The notes beneath the pieces are model-generated. The model had not been told where the DNA came from and did no database searches. It saw only the letters and a list, made by a program, of their open reading frames with translations. Shown here piece after piece: positions 7,491 to 14,369 of a DNA stretch of 64,000 nucleotides. The position numbers and the translations under genes are program-made. Position 1 is the first letter of the stretch; each line of letters opens with the position of its first letter. The stretch is from Rhizobium sp. (lineage in GTDB: Bacteria > Pseudomonadota > Alphaproteobacteria > Rhizobiales > Rhizobiaceae): positions 275,836 through 339,835 of the forward strand of contig JAPZUE010000007.1 in assembly GCA_027533385.1 (NCBI GenBank). The letters run 5' to 3'.

Positions 7491-7889
7491 TTATATGTTC
7501 ATTTTTGTATTCAAATAGACTACAAATGGTACATAAATTATTGTTGGAATCCATTCAAAGGCTAGCCGCCAGCGTTCGTATTCCGGATCTTTCCCAATTC
7601 CGATCAAAGTAACAGAAAGAGCTGCCCACGCCAGCAACAGAAACATTACTAAAAGTATCCGGAGAAGAACGTAGGCGGCATCATAAGCTGCGTAGTTATC
7701 TTTAGCACGATAAATGCCGGCGGACACGTTCTTGAGCCGCAAAAACATTCGCCTCTTGTACCGTTTCGAACTGGAGTTACTCCACCACTTCGCGCCAAAG
7801 AGTGATACTGGAAGTAGTGCTACCGTTACGGCGAGGCTAGCAAAAAATGCATAGCTAGGTCTGCCGAGTATTTGATCGAGAAATTCCAT
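7491..7889 (-). CDS. three-span membrane protein, cargo
   Basis: The 132-residue product has three hydrophobic segments: about 12-35 (YAFFASLAVTVALLPVSLFG), 74-100 (VLLRILLVMFLLLAWAALSV) and 113-128 (IPTIIYVPFVVYL). A basic helical linker (SKRYKRRMFLRLKNVSAGIYR) lies between spans 1 and 2. ATG 7889 is preferred; an in-frame TTG at 7901 would add four residues. A perfect palindrome TACCCGTGGGTA (7946-7957) lies 57 bp upstream and may be an operator. Small membrane proteins encoded against the main transcription direction in satellites often act in superinfection exclusion or abortive infection, but nothing in the sequence proves it. Confidence 0.65.
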   Translation of the reverse strand: MEFLDQILGRPSYAFFASLAVTVALLPVSLFGAKWWSNSSSKRYKRRMFLRLKNVSAGIYRAKDNYAAYDAAYVLLRILLVMFLLLAWAALSVTLIGIGKDPEYERWRLAFEWIPTIIYVPFVVYLNTKMNI

Positions 7890-7945
7890 AAGCTTCACCA
7901 ATTTTTCTGATGATGCATTCTCGGGGGTTGTAGAGGTGAAGTAAA

Positions 7946-7957
7946 TACCCGTGGGTA
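7946..7957. promoter_or_regulatory. palindrome upstream of membrane cargo gene
   Basis: TACCC-GT-GGGTA is a perfect 12-bp palindrome in the divergent region 7890-8170 between the minus-strand cargo and the packaging genes. A second palindrome, GTAGTACTAC, lies at 8092-8101. Either could be an operator controlling the divergent promoters; this is inference from position. Confidence 0.35.
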
Positions 7958-8170
7958 GTTCTCCCCAGAGCTCTCACGTCCCACACCCCGGCGCAAAGAC
8001 CTAGGCGAATTGCCCATCTCCGATTGCAGCCTACTAATAGCCTATTAGCCCTTGGACCCGTCTTAGCCCTTTAAAACCATTACGTTTTTTAGTAGTACTA
8101 CCCTAGATTGATAGCGCTGGGGTATCGCAGGGGTAACTGCGAACCCGCCGCGACGGTTAGTAGGATCGTA

Positions 8171-8752
8171 ATGGGCAAGCCAGGTCCAGAGTGTACAGTC
8201 TGCCAGCATCGCGAGAGGGCCGCGATCGAACTGGCGCTCGCGCGGAATGTACCGTTCGCTGCCTTGGCGCGCCGCTACAAGATGGGGACCGATCCTCTCC
8301 GCCGCCACGCCAAGAACCACATGCCTCCGCAGCTTCGCGCTAAGCTCCTCGCCGGGCCGGATTTGCCCATGGACCTTGACCGGCTGAGGGAGACGGAGTC
8401 CCAGAGCCTGCTGGCCAACATCGTAGCCATTCGTCACCGGCTCTTCGCCATGATGGACCGCTGCGAGGAGGTTGCGGACACAGCCGGGGCTCAGCGGGTG
8501 GCCAGCCAGTTGCACCGCAACTTCGAGCTAACCGGCAAGCTGTTGGGCGACCTCAACACCGGCACCACGATCAACAACAACATCCTCATATCGCCGGTCT
8601 ACATCGAGATGCGCACTGAACTGGTGCGGGCCCTCAGGGACCATCCCGAAGCACGACAGGCCGTGGCCCAGGTACTCCATGGGCTAGAGAGTAAGTTCGC
8701 TGAGGGGGCGGTAATCGACCACAGTTACGCCAGCGGGAGTGCTGGCTCATGA
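8171..8752 (+). CDS. terminase small subunit candidate
   Basis: The 193-aa product begins MGKPGPECTVCQHRERAAIELALARNVPFAALARRY, a Cys-x2-Cys/His start followed by a helix-turn-helix-like segment (about 20-45), then a helical middle and a C-terminal part with DLNTGTTINNNILISPVYIEMRTELVRAL. It directly precedes the terminase large-subunit ATPase, the usual place for the DNA-recognition small subunit, which selects the packaging (pac/cos) site. ATG 8171 has AGGA upstream; an in-frame ATG at 8108 would lie in the control region with no ribosome site. Assignment rests on position and the DNA-binding look, not on a firm family match. Confidence 0.6.
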   Translation: MGKPGPECTVCQHRERAAIELALARNVPFAALARRYKMGTDPLRRHAKNHMPPQLRAKLLAGPDLPMDLDRLRETESQSLLANIVAIRHRLFAMMDRCEEVADTAGAQRVASQLHRNFELTGKLLGDLNTGTTINNNILISPVYIEMRTELVRALRDHPEARQAVAQVLHGLESKFAEGAVIDHSYASGSAGS

Positions 8753-8901
8753 AGCGCCGGGAGCCGCAGCCCCTCGGCGTGGGCAGACCGGCGGCTGCAT
8801 CGCGCAGGACCCTTCCTTCTGGTCATAGTGCGCGTCGCCCCGGTTGCTGGCTAGCCCGGGCGCGCTGGTCTGCCCGAACCACCGGGAGCCGCCCATGCTA
8901 G
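8749..8901 (+). CDS. possible 50-aa coupled ORF between terS and terL
   Basis: ATG 8749 overlaps the upstream stop (ATGA), and its stop overlaps the next start (ATGCTAG), so the frame is precisely coupled on both sides and fills the 142-bp gap. The product is Arg-rich (MKRREPQPLGVGRPAAASRR...) and not recognised. Its composition is also what a random frame in GC-rich DNA gives, so it may only be a translational bridge. Confidence 0.35.
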   Translation: MKRREPQPLGVGRPAAASRRTLPSGHSARRPGCWLARARWSARTTGSRPC

Positions 8902-9638
8902 CGCGCGACTTTTCAAGGGCTTTGGACCCGGTACTGCTAGCCAAAGATTGCGGTATCGCACTCGATCCGTGGCAGGCCGACCTTATGCGCCAGAACCCCC
9001 GGCGAGCGCTGCTGCTCTGCTCACGCCAGTCGGGCAAGTCCACCGTCGCGGCTTTCCTTGTGCTGAACACTGCCCTCTACGTGCCGCAGGCGCAAATCGT
9101 GGTCGTCAGTCCTACGCAGCGCCAATCCGGGGAACTGTTCCGGAGCATTGTTGGGTTCCTCGGTAGGCTCCCCGGAGCGCCACGGCTCACTTCCGAGAGT
9201 GTTCAGCGGGCCGAGCTATCCAACGGAGCCCGCATTCTGGCTCTACCCGGGACTGAAAAGACCATTCGCGGCATCGCTGGCGTCGATCTCGTCGTAATCG
9301 ACGAGGCCTCCCGAGTGGAGGACGAACTACTCACGGCGGTGCGCCCGATGATGGCTACAAAGCCCGAGAGCCGACTAATTGCCCTGACTACGCCAGCTGG
9401 CAAGCGCGGTTGGTTCTACGAGGCTTGGGTGGGTGACGAGAAGTGGCACCGCGTGAAGGTTCCGGCGAGCATGTGTCCGCGCATCACTCAGGAGTATCTG
9501 GACGAGGAGCTAAAGGCTCTCGGCGCGCTACGGTTCAGCGAGGAATACGAACTGGCCTTCCACGATCCCGATGAAGCCGTGTTCCCGCTATCCGTCATTG
9601 AGGCGGCATTTTCTGACGAGGTAAGGCCGCTATGGTGA
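8895..9638 (+). CDS. terL: terminase large subunit, ATPase part
   Basis: This 247-aa protein is the packaging-motor ATPase domain alone. Walker A is CSRQSGKS (residues 42-49), Walker B with catalytic Glu is VDLVVIDE (130-137), and a coupling motif resembles LIALTTPAGKRGWF. Normal large terminases carry a C-terminal RNase H-like nuclease in the same chain; here the frame stops at 9638 and the nuclease is encoded by the next frame, overlapping by 7 bases (ATGGTGA). ATG 8895 has GGGAG upstream. A split two-chain motor or an old frameshift are both possible. Confidence 0.88.
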   Translation: MLARDFSRALDPVLLAKDCGIALDPWQADLMRQNPRRALLLCSRQSGKSTVAAFLVLNTALYVPQAQIVVVSPTQRQSGELFRSIVGFLGRLPGAPRLTSESVQRAELSNGARILALPGTEKTIRGIAGVDLVVIDEASRVEDELLTAVRPMMATKPESRLIALTTPAGKRGWFYEAWVGDEKWHRVKVPASMCPRITQEYLDEELKALGALRFSEEYELAFHDPDEAVFPLSVIEAAFSDEVRPLW

Positions 9639-10363
9639 GTTTTGATCTGACGCAGTTCTGGGGCAGCAGTCGGAGCGGCCCGGTGATCGAGGCGGCAACT
9701 CCGCTTAGCCGATACATCATGGGTGCGGACCTCGGCCAGTCTTCGGACCCCACGGCAATCTGCGTTTTGCACCATACGGTCACACCTCTGGACGAGTGGG
9801 ACCACGAGATGGGTGGCGAAGTGAAACCGAAGCGGAGCCGTCAGCGGTCGCGGGTACGCTACGACATCCGATATCTCTCACGCATTCCACTCGGCACATC
9901 CTATCCGCAGATTGTCCAGTAGGTGGGTGACCTACTTGCTCGCCCGCCGCTCAATGACGGCTGCGAGCTCGTGGTTGACGAGACCGGGGTCGGTAGAGCC
10001 GTTGCGGACATCTTCGACAGCGCGGGTTTAGCGCCGACCCGCGTTACCATCACCGCCGGAAACGAGACAACCCGACAGGGAGCCCGTCGCTGGCATGTAC
10101 CCAAGTCGCTTCTCATTAGCACGCTAGACGCGATGCTGCACACCGGAGCGCTTCGCTTCTCCCCGGACCTCACGGATGCCGGGGCACTGGCTGAAGAACT
10201 GAAGGACTTCCGCCGCAAGGTCAGCGAGGCCGGAAGGTCAACCTTCAATGCTCGCACGGGCAAGCACGACGACCTCATTCTCAGCATTGCCATCGCCCTC
10301 TGGCGGGCTGCCACACCGCGCGGAGCATCCGGCGGGCAGGTGGAGGCCAGCGGCCTACTTTAA
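9632..10363 (+). pseudogene. terL: terminase nuclease domain interrupted by amber codon
   Basis: The frame from ATG 9632 to TAA 10363 would encode a 243-residue RNase H-fold nuclease with the expected acidic residues: Asp33 (YIMGADLGQSSDPTA), Asp116 (LVVDETG) and Asp213/214 (KHDDLILS). A single in-frame TAG at 9920-9922 (codon 97) splits it after YPQIVQ; reading resumes in the same frame with VGDLLARPP. Everything else is intact, so the change is recent, or TAG is read through by a suppressor or a helper-phage function. A sequencing error must also be considered. If terminated, the upper piece lacks most of the active site. Confidence 0.8.
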
Positions 10364-10376
10364 CGGAGACACAGAC

Positions 10377-11093
10377 ATGAAACTCAAGATCGCTGCCGAC
10401 CTGAACGAGGCTTTGGTCGAACACCACCACCCGCAGGACGAGCGCGGACAGCCGAAGCCAGACCCCGCCGTGGCCGTTCTGGCGGCTGCCGTCAAAACTG
10501 CCCGGGAGAGTGCCGAACGACTGGCCGCTGCTGCCGACGCCATTGCAGCCGACCGCACCATGACGCCCGAGGCCCGGGCCATCCGCCTCAGAGAGAATGC
10601 GCTCAAGCTGGCCGAGGCGACTGCTGCCCGATTGGACACGGCTCAAGCTGCGGTGCGGGAGGAGCTTGCTCAGATCGACGCGACACTTCGCACTCCCCCG
10701 GCAGCCGATCCGGGGAGCGCTGCGCTGGAAACCGAGATTCGCGCCCGGTTAGCCTCCATGAGCGACAAGGACCGGCAAGCCGCCATCAACACAGCATTCT
10801 CGGAGCGGGACACGTTGTTGGTGGGTGCGGTCTTGCGCGGCCCGGCCTTTCTCTCGGGTATGTCGCGGGCAACCTACGAAATGGCCATCCACCGTTACGG
10901 CCAGACGTTCTACCCCGAGCAGCATAAGCGCCGCGCACGGCTACAGGCCGCGCTGGACGCCGCCGAGCGCTGCGGGCGGAGCTTCCTAGGCTTCGTCTCC
11001 CCGGCCATCGCCAGCGAGGCCGCACGGCTCGCGGATGCTGCCGACCGCGCCCGGGGTGCGGAAGAAGCCCTGCGTGCCGACATCTCAAACTAA
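10377..11093 (+). CDS. coiled-coil protein, possible head/packaging accessory
   Basis: The 238-aa product starts at ATG 10377 with GGAG 9 bases upstream, 13 bp after the nuclease frame. Residues about 25-115 are an Ala/Glu/Arg-rich heptad region (AVKTARESAERLAAAADAI...), then a globular part (LLVGAVLRGPAFLSGMSRATYEMAIHRYGQTFYPEQHKRRARLQAALDAAERC) and a helical tail. No family is recognised with confidence. Its place between terminase and the scaffold-like gene suggests a role in packaging or capsid interaction. Confidence 0.65.
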   Translation: MKLKIAADLNEALVEHHHPQDERGQPKPDPAVAVLAAAVKTARESAERLAAAADAIAADRTMTPEARAIRLRENALKLAEATAARLDTAQAAVREELAQIDATLRTPPAADPGSAALETEIRARLASMSDKDRQAAINTAFSERDTLLVGAVLRGPAFLSGMSRATYEMAIHRYGQTFYPEQHKRRARLQAALDAAERCGRSFLGFVSPAIASEAARLADAADRARGAEEALRADISN

Positions 11094-11104
11094 GGAGAAC
11101 ACAC

Positions 11105-11611
11105 ATGATCATCGAGATCGACTTCGCCAAGATCCTCAAGGCCGCATCGGAGTTGCCCGAGGAAGCAGACTCGCCCGAGGCCATTGGGGACGAGGGCCTT
11201 CGCACTCTCTACAAGGAAGCCGACGGGCGCTGGGTACTGGACCGCGCCGCCCGGCAACGAATGTTGGACCAGCTGAAGGCTGCCGCCGAGCGGGACGCAT
11301 TGGAGTCCGAAAACCGCCGCCTACGCGACCAGTCGGATCGCCGACTGGTGGTGGACCATATTCGCCAGTCGCTTGCCAAGAAAGGTGTTCGGCCCGAACT
11401 GCTGGGCGCTGCTACCGCTCAGTTCCTGTCGGCTCACAAGTGTGCTGTGCGGGACGGAAAGGTCATCGTAGAGGGTAGGCTAGGGCGCACCGACGCCGAG
11501 CTAGCTGCCGTGTCGTGGCTGGCTGACGAGCCGGATGGCTATACGGCTCCGCCCGCCGCAACGACCGGGGGCTTCGCTGCCGAGGTGGCCCGCCTGAAGA
11601 AGATCCACTGA
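11105..11611 (+). CDS. scaffold-like phage protein
   Basis: The 168-aa product has AAGGAG before ATG 11105 and lies 11 bp after the previous gene. Its plan resembles small phage scaffold/head-assembly proteins: an acidic N-terminus, a dGRWVLDRAARQRML segment, a coiled coil (about 50-80), a conserved-looking LAKKGVRPELLGAATAQFLSAHKCAVRDGKVIVEG stretch (about 90-125), and a disordered Pro/Ala tail ending in a basic helix, as scaffolds often do to bind the capsid shell. No capsid gene is near, so if it is a scaffold it would act on a helper phage's capsid. That is inference. Confidence 0.55.
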   Translation: MIIEIDFAKILKAASELPEEADSPEAIGDEGLRTLYKEADGRWVLDRAARQRMLDQLKAAAERDALESENRRLRDQSDRRLVVDHIRQSLAKKGVRPELLGAATAQFLSAHKCAVRDGKVIVEGRLGRTDAELAAVSWLADEPDGYTAPPAATTGGFAAEVARLKKIH

Positions 11612-11620
11612 AGGGGCTGT

Positions 11621-12247
11621 TTACTTCCAGACAACGGCTTTAGGGTCCAATGGGTCAGGCAACTCGTCGAGATAATCGACATCAATAATCGAACGATGCT
11701 GAAGCTCGACGAATTCCTTTGGGTTATAAACGGGAGGCAGCCTGGCGCTCATCAGGATTTGATTGTCTTCCATTAGCATTGCCGGCCCCAGCAAGGTCCC
11801 TGACGTGGCTACTGTCAGTTGCTTTTCCATCTCTTCCAGCAGAGACCTGAAAGAGCCCCACCACTCCGAACCCGCAGGGATATGCCGGGTTTGCGAGTGG
11901 AGGTAATTCCCGAGCTTTTCCGCATTCTTCTGGAGGCTGCTTGTGACTGGCGTGTAATAGTGCACGCTGACCACGGTTTGTGTTTGAGGTTCTGATAGCT
12001 TCCAGCGTTGATAGCGATCAGTCTTGAAAGCCTCTAGTGTAGCGTTTCCGAGGGAGGCAATCTGCCAGCCCTTCTTCTGCTTGTTGCTAACGTGATCCCA
12101 TGATTCTAGGTATTCGCGCATGCGTACTTCGACACCACAGCGAAGCTCAAAGGCAGCATAGAACAGACACGAGGGGTCTTCCTGAGCCAAACATTTTCTG
12201 GCTCGAAACAGATATTCACGCGCAGAAAAGCCGTAACTCATCGCCAT
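11621..12247 (-). CDS. HEPN-like unknown protein, cargo next to attR
   Basis: This 208-aa protein is convergent with the packaging genes and sits against the right attachment site, the usual slot for accessory cargo. The N-terminus (SAREYLFRARKCLAQEDPSCLFYAAFELRCGVEVRMREYL, about 8-47) has the pattern of HEPN-type helical domains (R/Y-rich first helix, then YAAFELR), but the RNase motif R-x4-6-H is not evident. The rest is unrecognised. Codon use is more AT-rich than its neighbours. ATG 12247 or ATG 12241 could be the start; neither has a strong ribosome site. A defence or RNA-binding role is only a suggestion. Confidence 0.6.
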   Translation of the reverse strand: MAMSYGFSAREYLFRARKCLAQEDPSCLFYAAFELRCGVEVRMREYLESWDHVSNKQKKGWQIASLGNATLEAFKTDRYQRWKLSEPQTQTVVSVHYYTPVTSSLQKNAEKLGNYLHSQTRHIPAGSEWWGSFRSLLEEMEKQLTVATSGTLLGPAMLMEDNQILMSARLPPVYNPKEFVELQHRSIIDVDYLDELPDPLDPKAVVWK

Positions 12248-12274
12248 ACCGCCGTCATCACGAATCTCGGGCCA

Positions 12275-12311
12275 GTTACCCTGGCGTTACCCCAAGCCAG
12301 CGCGGGGTAAC
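12275..12311 (+). repeat. right-end GTTACCC cluster
   Basis: GTTACCCTGGCGTTACCCCA (12275-12294) matches the left-end repeat 2701-2720 at 18 of 20 positions, and GGGGTAAC (12304-12311) is an inverted copy. It lies 45 bp inside attR, suitable for arm-type integrase binding. Confidence 0.5.
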
Positions 12312-12355
12312 TCAAAATTAGTATCCGGTCGAAATCTCTGTTTTTATTAGGTTTT

Positions 12356-12398
12356 TGGTGAGAGCGCAGGGATTCGAACCCTGGACCTACTGATTAAA
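12356..12398. repeat. attR, 43-bp repeat within tRNA-Lys
   Basis: This is the right copy of the 43-bp direct repeat and also the 3' half of the functional tRNA-Lys gene, so integration left the tRNA sequence intact. Confidence 0.92.
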
Positions 12399-12431
12399 AG
12401 TCAGTTGCTCTACCGGCTGAGCTACGCTCTC
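12356..12431 (-). tRNA. tRNA-Lys (anticodon UUU)
   Basis: Read on the minus strand, a complete cloverleaf is visible: acceptor GAGAGCG/CGCTCTC, D arm GCTC..GAGC, anticodon arm ACTGA-CTTTTAA-TCAGT with anticodon TTT, T arm CAGGG-TTCGAAT-CCCTG, and an encoded CCA. Its 3' half is the integration target of the neighbouring element. Confidence 0.97.
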
Positions 12432-12617
12432 CCGTGCGGTTTTTGCGCCGCCTCAAGAAGTGCGCGGAACATAGGCAGGTGACCCCGGGTGGTCAACCGC
12501 AAAAATACAGTTTTACCTGCAAAATTCAGCCCCGTTGTCGCAGCCTACGCAATGGTGATTGGCAAGCTGGGGGTCGCGGGATTAGGAAGGGCGGCAATAC
12601 GGGTTCCGGAGTTCGTC

Positions 12618-13364
12618 GTGTCGATTGCCGATATTTCTTTTTTCAGCGCGCTTCTGGCCGGTGCCCTGTCCTTCCTGTCACCCTGCGTCCTGCCGCTGGT
12701 GCCGCCTTACCTATGCTATATGGCGGGAATCTCGGTCGACCAGTTCCGAGACGGCGACCAGGCGCAAAATGCCGCTGCACGTCGAACGGTGCTTTTGACC
12801 TCGCTTGTCTTCACGCTCGGTTTTGCCACCGTCTTCGTGTCGCTGGGGGCAGGGGCCTCGACCATTGGCGGCCTGCTTCGCCAGCATATGGACATTCTGT
12901 CGAAGATCGGTGGGGTCATCATCATCGTGATGGGCCTGAATTTCCTCGGCCTCTTCCGGCTCGGTCTCCTCTCCTCGGAATACCGATTCGCAGGCGGCGG
13001 AAAGCCCGCGACCCTCTCGGGAGCCTATGTCATAGGCCTTGCCTTTGCCTTCGGCTGGACGCCCTGCATCGGCCCGGTGCTCGGCGCGATCCTCGGTGTG
13101 GCAGCCTCGAAGGAAACCGTTGGCGACGGAGCCCTTCTGCTGGCCATCTATTCACTCGGTCTTGCCGTTCCCTTCTGGATCGCCGCCGGCTTTTCCGGAC
13201 CCTTCATGCGGTTCCTGACGCGCTTCCGCCGCCATCTGGGTCACGTGGAAAAGGCAATGGGCGCGCTGCTCGTGCTCACCGGTCTTGCCTTCATCTTCGG
13301 CTATGTCTCGGACATGGCGATCTGGTTCCAGCAGACCTTTCCAATCCTGTCGCAAATCGGCTAA
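12618..13364 (+). CDS. ccdA: cytochrome c biogenesis protein CcdA
   Basis: This inner-membrane thiol transporter passes reducing equivalents from thioredoxin to periplasmic partners for cytochrome c maturation. The 248-aa product has six membrane spans and the two redox Cys motifs, SPCVLPLVPPYLCYM near residue 25 and GWTPCIGP near residue 145. GTG 12618 is chosen because CGGAG lies 6 bases upstream and it places the first span correctly; the longer in-frame ATG 12489 would add 43 residues without a ribosome site. It is followed 42 bp later by an AEC transporter. Confidence 0.93.
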   Translation: MSIADISFFSALLAGALSFLSPCVLPLVPPYLCYMAGISVDQFRDGDQAQNAAARRTVLLTSLVFTLGFATVFVSLGAGASTIGGLLRQHMDILSKIGGVIIIVMGLNFLGLFRLGLLSSEYRFAGGGKPATLSGAYVIGLAFAFGWTPCIGPVLGAILGVAASKETVGDGALLLAIYSLGLAVPFWIAAGFSGPFMRFLTRFRRHLGHVEKAMGALLVLTGLAFIFGYVSDMAIWFQQTFPILSQIG

Positions 13365-13406
13365 GTCCGGAAAGGGCGCGCGGAGGCGTCCCGAAGGAGA
13401 CTGCGG

Positions 13407-14369
13407 ATGGCCGAAATTGTCGCGCTGGTACTGCCGTTTTTCGGCTTGATCCTGATCGGCTATGTCTCCGGCAGGCTCGGCGATCACTCGGCACAGGCGC
13501 TCGGCTGGCTGAACTTCTTTGTCATTTATGTCTCCCTGCCGGCGCTCTTCTTCAAGCTCGTTTCGCGCACGCCGATCGAGCAACTGACCCGCATCGATTT
13601 CATCGCCGCCTGTCTGGCCGCGACCTACACCATCTTCGTGCTGGTGTTTGCGATCGGCCGTCTGTTGCGTGGTAACACCATCCCCGAGGCAACCGTCCAG
13701 GCTCTTGCCGGCTGTTACGGGAATATCGGCTATATGGGCCCTGGTCTGGCGCTGCTCGCGTTTGGAGAAAAGGCGGCCGTTCCCGTGGCGCTCGTCTTCT
13801 GCTTTGAAAATGCCGCCCATTTCATCGCAGCTCCGGCCCTCATGGCCTTTGCCGGCGGTGACAAGCGCCCGCCGGCACAGCTTGCGCTCGATGTGGCCCG
13901 CAAGATCCTGACCCATCCCTTCATCATCGCGACCCTGGTCGGCTTTGTCGCGGCAGCCTTTGCCTACGAGCCGCCGCTCGCCCTCCAGCGGCTGATCGAT
14001 TATCTGGCGCAGGCGGCAGCCCCTTGCGCGCTCTTTGCCATGGGTGTGACGCTCGCCTTGCGTCCCCTCAAGCGAATCCCGGCCGAGATCGGTTATATCG
14101 TGCCGATCAAGCTCGTCGTGCATCCGGTTTTGGTCTATGTTGTCCTGAGTTTTGTCGGCAATTTCGACCCGCTCTGGGTCTATACGGCAATCCTGCTTGC
14201 CTCGCTGCCGACGGCCACGAATGTCTTCGTCATCGGCCAGCAATATGCCGTGTGGCAGGAACGCGCGTCAGCCACGATCCTGATCACGACGGTCCTTTCG
14301 GTGTTCTCGGTGTCGGCTTTGCTCTTCGCCATCACCCACGGCCTATTGCCGCCCGACCTTTTTCCGTAA
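13407..14369 (+). CDS. AEC-family (auxin efflux carrier-like) transporter
   Basis: The 320-aa inner-membrane protein has about ten hydrophobic spans in two five-span halves and the family's opening MAEIVALVLPFFGLILIGYVSGR. AEC members export organic anions such as malate or aromatic acids; the substrate here cannot be read from sequence. AAGGAG precedes ATG 13407. The 3' end overlaps by 27 bp, tail to tail, with the monooxygenase gene on the other strand. Confidence 0.9.
   Translation: MAEIVALVLPFFGLILIGYVSGRLGDHSAQALGWLNFFVIYVSLPALFFKLVSRTPIEQLTRIDFIAACLAATYTIFVLVFAIGRLLRGNTIPEATVQALAGCYGNIGYMGPGLALLAFGEKAAVPVALVFCFENAAHFIAAPALMAFAGGDKRPPAQLALDVARKILTHPFIIATLVGFVAAAFAYEPPLALQRLIDYLAQAAAPCALFAMGVTLALRPLKRIPAEIGYIVPIKLVVHPVLVYVVLSFVGNFDPLWVYTAILLASLPTATNVFVIGQQYAVWQERASATILITTVLSVFSVSALLFAITHGLLPPDLFP

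Larger units (their letters stand above)
2526..12398. mobile_element. integrated phage-satellite-like element in tRNA-Lys
   Basis: The element lies between two copies of a 43-bp sequence identical to the 3' half of the tRNA-Lys gene, 9,830 bp apart. Gene order: integrase, an unknown protein, AlpA-like regulator, zinc-finger protein, primase, origin-like region, two minus-strand genes, terminase small-subunit candidate, terminase ATPase, terminase nuclease (amber-interrupted), coiled-coil protein, scaffold-like protein, and a minus-strand cargo gene beside the right end. Codon use in the plus-strand genes is GC-rich, while the minus-strand cargo is visibly more AT-rich. There are no portal, capsid, tail, lysis or conjugation genes. 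Replication and packaging genes without structural genes fit a phage satellite; a deleted prophage is the alternative. Confidence 0.85.

Noticed and set aside
12434..13675. 413-codon plus-strand frame overlapping ccdA
   Set aside because: Arg/Cys/His-rich shadow of ccdA and the AEC gene in another frame.
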